NCBI GenBank assembly: GCA_946480655.1
Contig: CAMLKN010000069.1
Span: 1-10,432, forward strand
Length of the DNA stretch: 10,432 nt
Origin: an uncultured Devosia sp.
Lineage (GTDB): Bacteria > Pseudomonadota > Alphaproteobacteria > Rhizobiales > Devosiaceae
Direction: 5' to 3'
Shown: piece by piece, positions 7,095 to 10,432 of the stretch
Layout: the number at the start of each line of letters is the position of its first letter
How positions within the stretch are numbered: position 1 is the first letter of the stretch
The notes under the pieces: model-generated
Database searches by the model: none
What the model was told of the DNA's origin: nothing
Seen by the model: only the letters and a program-made list of their open reading frames with translations
Program-made: the position numbers and the translations under genes

Positions 7095-7110
7095 TTACGA
7101 ACGTTTGCAA
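7095..7110. promoter_or_regulatory. LacI-type operator, promoter-distal copy (closer to repressor start)
   Basis: TTACGAACGTTTGCAA is an imperfect palindrome with a perfect AACGTT core and six of eight symmetric pairs matching. It has the central CpG that LacI-family hinge helices recognise. It sits directly upstream of the repressor ribosome-binding site, and its centre is 32 bp from the second copy, about three helical turns. Confidence 0.65.
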
Positions 7111-7125
7111 TTTGTATTGGTGAAT

Positions 7126-7143
7126 TTTGCAAACGTTTGCGAA
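7126..7143. promoter_or_regulatory. LacI-type operator, strong copy
   Basis: TTTGCAAACGTTTGCGAA contains a perfect 12-base palindrome GCAAACGTTTGC, with outer TT/AA pairs also matching. This is a textbook LacI/GalR-family operator. It lies just downstream of the candidate -10 of the operon promoter, where bound repressor would block transcription. Confidence 0.8.
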
Positions 7144-7144
7144 G

Positions 7145-7172
7145 CGTATTGCGCAATTGCGGGCGGAGTCAA
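7145..7172 (-). promoter_or_regulatory. Candidate promoter of the sugar operon
   Basis: On the minus strand a good -35 (TTGACT, 7172-7167) is followed after 16 nt by a weak -10 (AATACG, 7150-7145). The expected transcription start falls within the strong operator at 7126-7143, as in classic repressible promoters. The spacer also holds the palindromes ATTGCGCAAT (7148-7157) and GCAATTGC (7153-7160), whose role, if any, is unknown. The rest of the 190-nt stretch between the repressor and cobF shows no gene and no convincing terminator. Confidence 0.45.
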
Positions 7173-7268
7173 GTCGCGTTGTCTTGATCGCGTCCGGGCG
7201 CCGATCGCAGAGGGACAGGATCGTTCCGATAGTCAGTCTGGGGGGGCGTTGATGGCGCGGCCGGTCCG

Positions 7269-7997
7269 CTATTCGGGCTTGCGCAGGAGATAGGTATCCA
7301 TGATCCAGCCATGGCGCTGGCGGGCCACGGTGCGCAGGGTGACGATCCGGTTGGCTACGTCGCCCAGCCGCCCGGCGACCAGGATCTGGTTGGGCGTGCC
7401 CAGATAGGCGCCCCAGAAGATTTCCAGATTCGGATCGGCCTCGAGGAAGGCCTGGCGTCCGTCGAGCATGACGACCGTGTCGGTCTCCACCGGGCCTAGC
7501 CTGCGGCCGGTGGTGATGAGCACGGGTTCGCCGATGCGGTTAAGGGCGATGCCATGGGCCGCCGTCAGGGCCTGGATGGCCGTGATGCCCGGGATGACCT
7601 CGACCTTGATGGGCTGATCGACCCGTTCGAGGATGCGCAGGGTCGAATCGTAGAGTCCCGGATCGCCCCAGACAAGGAAGGCGCCGGACCCACTGTCCGG
7701 GATATCGGCGATCAACAGGCCGAATATGCCGGCCAGGGCGGCATGCCAGTCGGCGACGCCCTGCCCATAGTCGGGGTTGCCGGCGTCGCGGCTGGGCACG
7801 GAATAGCCGATCATCCTGGGTTCTGCCCGGCGCACGAAGCGGGTGATGATGTCGAGCCGCACATCGGCCAGGTCCGCCTTGTCGGCGCCCTTGTCCGGCA
7901 CGAACAGCACATCCGCGCGGTTGATGGCCTCGATGCCGGCAATGGTCATGTGCTCGGGGCTGCCCGTTCCGATGCCAACGACAAAAATGGTCTTCAT
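7269..7997 (-). CDS. cobF: Precorrin-6A synthase (deacetylating)
   Basis: CobF is a SAM-dependent methyltransferase of the aerobic cobalamin pathway. It methylates C-1 of precorrin-5 and expels the acetyl fragment to give precorrin-6A. The 242-residue protein has the tetrapyrrole-methylase fold. Recognisable elements are the N-terminal GIGTGSP loop at 8-14, FVPDKGADKADLADVR at 32-47, the SAM-binding region FLVWGDPGLYDSTLR at 107-121, VIPGITAIQ at 134-142, LITTGRRLGPVETDTVVMLDG at 160-180, FWGAYLGT at 194-201 and the C-terminal HGWIMDTYLLRK at 229-240. These together separate CobF from other methylases of the pathway. The ATG at 7997 is chosen because GGGGAGA lies 5 nt upstream and the N-terminus matches the family. 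It lies 63 nt downstream of putR on the same strand. It is separated from cobG, its usual neighbour, by the whole sugar operon. No B12 riboswitch is seen upstream. Confidence 0.93.
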   Translation of the reverse strand: MKTIFVVGIGTGSPEHMTIAGIEAINRADVLFVPDKGADKADLADVRLDIITRFVRRAEPRMIGYSVPSRDAGNPDYGQGVADWHAALAGIFGLLIADIPDSGSGAFLVWGDPGLYDSTLRILERVDQPIKVEVIPGITAIQALTAAHGIALNRIGEPVLITTGRRLGPVETDTVVMLDGRQAFLEADPNLEIFWGAYLGTPNQILVAGRLGDVANRIVTLRTVARQRHGWIMDTYLLRKPE

Positions 7998-8002
7998 GGG
8001 TG

Positions 8003-8009
8003 TCTCCCC
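8003..8009 (-). promoter_or_regulatory. Ribosome-binding site of cobF
   Basis: GGGGAGA lies 5 nt before the ATG at 7997-7995. This supports the shorter start over the in-frame extension that reaches 8054 and would almost touch putR. Confidence 0.7.
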
Positions 8010-8060
8010 GGGCAGTGATCCGGTCGCAATGACAGAGGGTGCCACGCGATGCAAGGGCGG

Positions 8061-8528
8061 CTATTCGGCGTCGTCCTTGACGGCCTCCATCGAGACATGC
8101 GTGGAGGTATGCGCGACATGCGGCAGCGCCGATATCTTTTCGCCCAGCACTTCGCGATAGGCAATGATGTCCTTGGTGCGCACCTTGAGCAGGTAGTCGA
8201 AACTGGAGGCGATCATATGCGCCTGCTCCACCTCGGGCAGGGCCCGGACCGCCTTGTTGAAGGCTTCCAGCGCGGCCTTGCGCGTATCGCTGAGGCGCAC
8301 CTCGACGAAAGCGACATGCGGCAGGCCCAGGCGCGTCGGATTGACGATGGCGCGATAGCCCAGGATGTAGCCTTCCTGTTCGAGCCGTCGAATTCGCGCC
8401 TGGCAGGGGGTCTTGGAAAGGTTCACGCGCCGGCTCAATTCGGCGACGCTGATGCGTCCATCACGGGCCAGTTCATCGAGGATGCGGCGGTCAATCTGGT
8501 CCAACGGGCTGCCAGCCTGCTCTGTCAT
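8061..8528 (-). CDS. putR: Lrp/AsnC-family proline-responsive regulator of putA
   Basis: This 155-residue DNA-binding regulator resembles PutR of rhizobia and Agrobacterium, which activates putA in the presence of proline. It has an N-terminal winged helix-turn-helix (LDQIDRRILDELARDGRISVAELSRRVNLSKTPCQARIRRLEQEGYI, about residues 9-55). A C-terminal RAM effector domain follows, with the SFDYLLKVRTKDI stretch characteristic of the Lrp family and an ALPHV-HTSTHVSMEAVKD end typical of PutR-like members. The ATG at 8528 is preferred: GGAGGA lies 9 nt upstream and the protein length is normal for Lrp. A GTG at 8573 would add 15 residues and overlap the promoter repeat. It is divergent from putA across 75 bp, the usual putR-putA arrangement. 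cobF follows in the same direction after 63 nt. The gene symbol rests on both sequence and context. Confidence 0.88.
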   Translation of the reverse strand: MTEQAGSPLDQIDRRILDELARDGRISVAELSRRVNLSKTPCQARIRRLEQEGYILGYRAIVNPTRLGLPHVAFVEVRLSDTRKAALEAFNKAVRALPEVEQAHMIASSFDYLLKVRTKDIIAYREVLGEKISALPHVAHTSTHVSMEAVKDDAE

Positions 8529-8537
8529 GGGCGAAAG

Positions 8538-8543
8538 TCCTCC
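8538..8543 (-). promoter_or_regulatory. Ribosome-binding site of putR
   Basis: GGAGGA lies 9 nt upstream of the ATG at 8528-8526 and decides this start over the upstream GTG at 8573. Confidence 0.65.
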
Positions 8544-8549
8544 ACCGGG

Positions 8550-8578
8550 GTGACCGATTATATCGTTCGTCACATGAT
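8550..8578. promoter_or_regulatory. Divergent putR/putA promoter region with inverted-repeat operator
   Basis: An inverted repeat has outer arms GTGAC (8550-8554) and GTCAC (8569-8573) and an inner CGAT-TAT-ATCG (8555-8565) offset by 1.5 bp. On the minus strand the inner part contains a perfect -10 TATAAT (8562-8557) for putR, without an obvious -35. On the plus strand GTGACC (8550-8555) and CATGAT (8573-8578), 17 nt apart, form a candidate sub-optimal putA promoter that would suit activation. The repeat is therefore well placed as a PutR-binding site that controls both genes; this is inferred from position and symmetry. Confidence 0.5.
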
Positions 8579-8603
8579 TTCCGCCAGATCAGGCGAACAG
8601 ACT

Positions 8604-10432
8604 ATGCATGTTCTGTCAGACTGGCTGTACGAACACCTTTTCGAGCCAGCCATGACCGCGATCGCCGACATCCGACACACCCTGCGCAGCCGACTTCACG
8701 CCGATGAGGCAGACCTGGTGCGCCAGCTCATTGCCGGGACAGGGCTGGACGAAGCGGCGCGACAGGCCATTTCGGGGAGTGCCGTAACCCTCGTCGAAGC
8801 CGTCCGCAGCGGCACGCGACTGGGGCTGATGGAGAGCTTCCTCGCCGAATACGGGCTCGACAGCGAGGAAGGGCTGGCGCTGATGTCGCTGGCCGAGGCG
8901 CTGCTGCGGGTGCCCGACAGCGAAACGGTCGACGCCCTGATCCACGACAAGGTGGGCGGCGCCGATTGGTCCCGCCATTTCGGCGGCTCACCCAGCCCGC
9001 TGGTCAATTTCTCCTCCTGGGCTCTCAACCTGACGGCCGACGTGCTCGGGGACCCGGAGGTTGGGCCCAGGACGGCGCTGCATCGGGCCGTGGCGCGGCT
9101 GGGCGAGCCGGTGATCCGCACGGCCGTGGGCCACGCCATGCGGCTGATGGGCAGCCAGTTTGTCTTCGGGCGGACCATTGAAGAAGCCATCGCCAATGCG
9201 AGACGGCCCGAGGCCCTGGGCTATCGCTACTCCTACGACATGCTGGGCGAGGCCGCGCGCACCGCCGAAGACGCCAGCCGCTATTTCGACGCCTATCGCA
9301 ATGCCATCGAGGCGCTTGCGCCCCATTGCGTCCATGGCTCGGTGCGGGACAATCCCGGCATTTCCGTCAAGCTCAGCGCCCTGCATCCGCGCTATGAAGT
9401 GGCCCAGCGCGACCGGGTGATGATCGAACTCGTCGAGGTCACGCGCGCGCTGGCGCTGGTGGCGGCCAGGGCCAATATGGGTTTCAACATCGATGCCGAG
9501 GAGGCCGACCGGCTGGACCTGTCGCTCGACGTGATCGAGGCGGTGCTGGCGACACCGGAACTCGCGGGGTGGGACGGCTTCGGCGTCGTGGTGCAGGCCT
9601 ATGGCAAGCGCGTCCTGCCGCTGATCGACTGGCTGGAGGAGACGGCCGCGCGGCTCGACCGCAAGATCATGGTGCGGCTGGTCAAGGGCGCCTATTGGGA
9701 CGCCGAAATCAAGCGCGCACAGGTGCTCGGCCTGCCCGGCTACCCGGTCTTCACCCGCAAGGCGGCGACCGATGTGAGCTATATCGCGGCGGCGCGGAAA
9801 CTGTTCGGCTCGGCCCATATCTATCCGCAATTTGCCACGCATAATGCCCACACGGCCGCGGCAGTGCTGCATCTGGCGCGGGAGGCCGACCGGCCCAGCC
9901 ACACCTACGAATTGCAGCGCCTGCACGGCATGGGCGAGCAATTGCACGAGGTGCTTCGCAAGAACCATGGCACGACGACGCGCATCTATGCGCCCGTGGG
10001 CGCGCACAAGGACCTGCTGGCCTATCTGGTGCGGCGGTTGCTCGAGAACGGCGCCAACGGCTCCTTTGTCTATCAGATTGCCGACAAGGACATACCAGCC
10101 GCCACGGTCGCCGAAGACCCGATCGCAAAGCTGCTGGCGCTAGGGGATGCGGTGGCCAATCCCGCCATTCCCCAACCCTCGGGCATATTTGGGGCGCGCC
10201 GCAATTCACGGGGGCTCGATCTCACCGACCCGTTGGCCTTTGGAGCGATGGAAGGCGCGCGCGAAGCATTTGCCGACCATCGCTGGCACGCAGAAGGCCT
10301 CGGGCTTATGGGCGGGGCAGGGGGGCAGGTGACGTCAGTCATCAATCCGGCCAACCATGGCGACGTCGTGGGCTCGGTGACCGAGGCCAGTGCCGAGCAG
10401 GTCGAACAGGCAGTGTCGGCAGCCGGGGCCAG
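8604..10432 (+). CDS. putA: Bifunctional proline dehydrogenase / glutamate-semialdehyde dehydrogenase (3' end outside window)
   Basis: PutA oxidises proline to glutamate in two steps. An FAD-linked proline dehydrogenase barrel passes electrons to the quinone pool, and an NAD-dependent aldehyde dehydrogenase then acts on the channelled semialdehyde. The 609 codons present cover the helical N-terminal region, the whole dehydrogenase barrel and the first residues of the aldehyde dehydrogenase domain. Barrel landmarks are YSYDMLGEAART from 209, SVKLSALHPRYE at 254-265, NIDAEEADRLDLSLD at 295-309, VKGAYWDAEIKRAQ at 360-373, QFATHNAHT at 409-417, YELQRLHGMGEQ at 435-446 and RIYAPVG at 460-466, then RRLLENGANGSFV. 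INPANHGDVVG at about 578-588 begins the second domain. The N-terminus lacks a ribbon-helix-helix domain, as in the short, Bradyrhizobium-like PutA class. The ATG at 8604 has AGGCGA 7 nt upstream; the alternative Met17 looks less likely. The frame is open throughout. Regulation is probably by the divergent PutR. Confidence 0.95.
   Translation, partial: MHVLSDWLYEHLFEPAMTAIADIRHTLRSRLHADEADLVRQLIAGTGLDEAARQAISGSAVTLVEAVRSGTRLGLMESFLAEYGLDSEEGLALMSLAEALLRVPDSETVDALIHDKVGGADWSRHFGGSPSPLVNFSSWALNLTADVLGDPEVGPRTALHRAVARLGEPVIRTAVGHAMRLMGSQFVFGRTIEEAIANARRPEALGYRYSYDMLGEAARTAEDASRYFDAYRNAIEALAPHCVHGSVRDNPGISVKLSALHPRYEVAQRDRVMIELVEVTRALALVAARANMGFNIDAEEADRLDLSLDVIEAVLATPELAGWDGFGVVVQAYGKRVLPLIDWLEETAARLDRKIMVRLVKGAYWDAEIKRAQVLGLPGYPVFTRKAATDVSYIAAARKLFGSAHIYPQFATHNAHTAAAVLHLAREADRPSHTYELQRLHGMGEQLHEVLRKNHGTTTRIYAPVGAHKDLLAYLVRRLLENGANGSFVYQIADKDIPAATVAEDPIAKLLALGDAVANPAIPQPSGIFGARRNSRGLDLTDPLAFGAMEGAREAFADHRWHAEGLGLMGGAGGQVTSVINPANHGDVVGSVTEASAEQVEQAVSAAGA

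Noticed and set aside
7221..7231. ATCG-TTC-CGAT inverted repeat as terminator after cobF
   Set aside because: The stem is only four base pairs and no U-run follows on the minus strand.
7079..7268. A small gene in the cobF-repressor gap (plus-strand frame 7105-7293)
   Set aside because: It runs through operators and promoter, lacks a ribosome-binding site and resembles nothing; the gap is better explained as regulatory.
8988..10007. A 339-codon minus-strand open frame opposite putA
   Set aside because: PutA motifs are continuous on the plus strand; the antisense frame has no recognisable family.
1..10432. CRISPR arrays, tRNA or rRNA genes, insertion sequences and phage genes
   Set aside because: None was found by reading both strands; genes are compactly packed with ordinary metabolic functions.

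Overview
The window is high-GC, densely coded DNA from what looks like an aerobic alphaproteobacterium. The clues are the oxygen-dependent cobalamin genes cobF and cobG, a PutA without its own DNA-binding domain paired with an Lrp-type PutR, and a LacI-controlled CUT1 sugar ABC operon. Together these suggest Hyphomicrobiales, perhaps a Devosia-like lineage; the taxon is inferred from gene style and not proven. No RNA genes, CRISPR arrays, insertion sequences or phage genes are visible, and no gene-free stretch exceeds about 190 bases.

Layout. Eight of the nine genes lie on the minus strand. Reading that strand from high to low coordinates: putR (8528-8061), cobF (7997-7269), a LacI-type repressor (7078-6041), a periplasmic solute-binding protein (6009-4744), two permeases (4674-3829 and 3832-2990), a MalK-type ATPase (2979-1942), a cytoplasmic GH63-type glycoside hydrolase (1911-628), and the N-terminal 185 codons of cobG (555-1, cut by the window edge). 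On the plus strand, putA starts at 8604 and runs off the right edge after 609 codons.

Sugar operon. The repressor, binding protein, two permeases, ATPase and hydrolase form one tightly spaced transcription unit (gaps of 31, 69, -4, 10 and 30 nt). Two LacI-type palindromes 32 bp apart lie just upstream of the repressor gene. A stem-loop between the binding-protein and first permease genes probably adjusts relative expression. The logic is import of a small glycoside and its hydrolysis in the cytoplasm. The hydrolase resembles the mannosylglycerate/glucosylglycerate hydrolase group, so scavenging of a compatible-solute glycoside is the leading hypothesis.

Cobalamin genes. cobF and cobG, which are adjacent in the classical aerobic cobalamin cluster, are here separated by the whole sugar operon. 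This is the most unusual structural feature of the window. No B12 riboswitch is recognisable before either gene. A hairpin covers the cobG ribosome-binding site.

Proline module. putR and putA diverge from a 75-bp intergenic region. It contains an inverted repeat that overlaps a perfect TATAAT for putR and a candidate putA promoter. The pair should drive proline-responsive oxidation of proline to glutamate.
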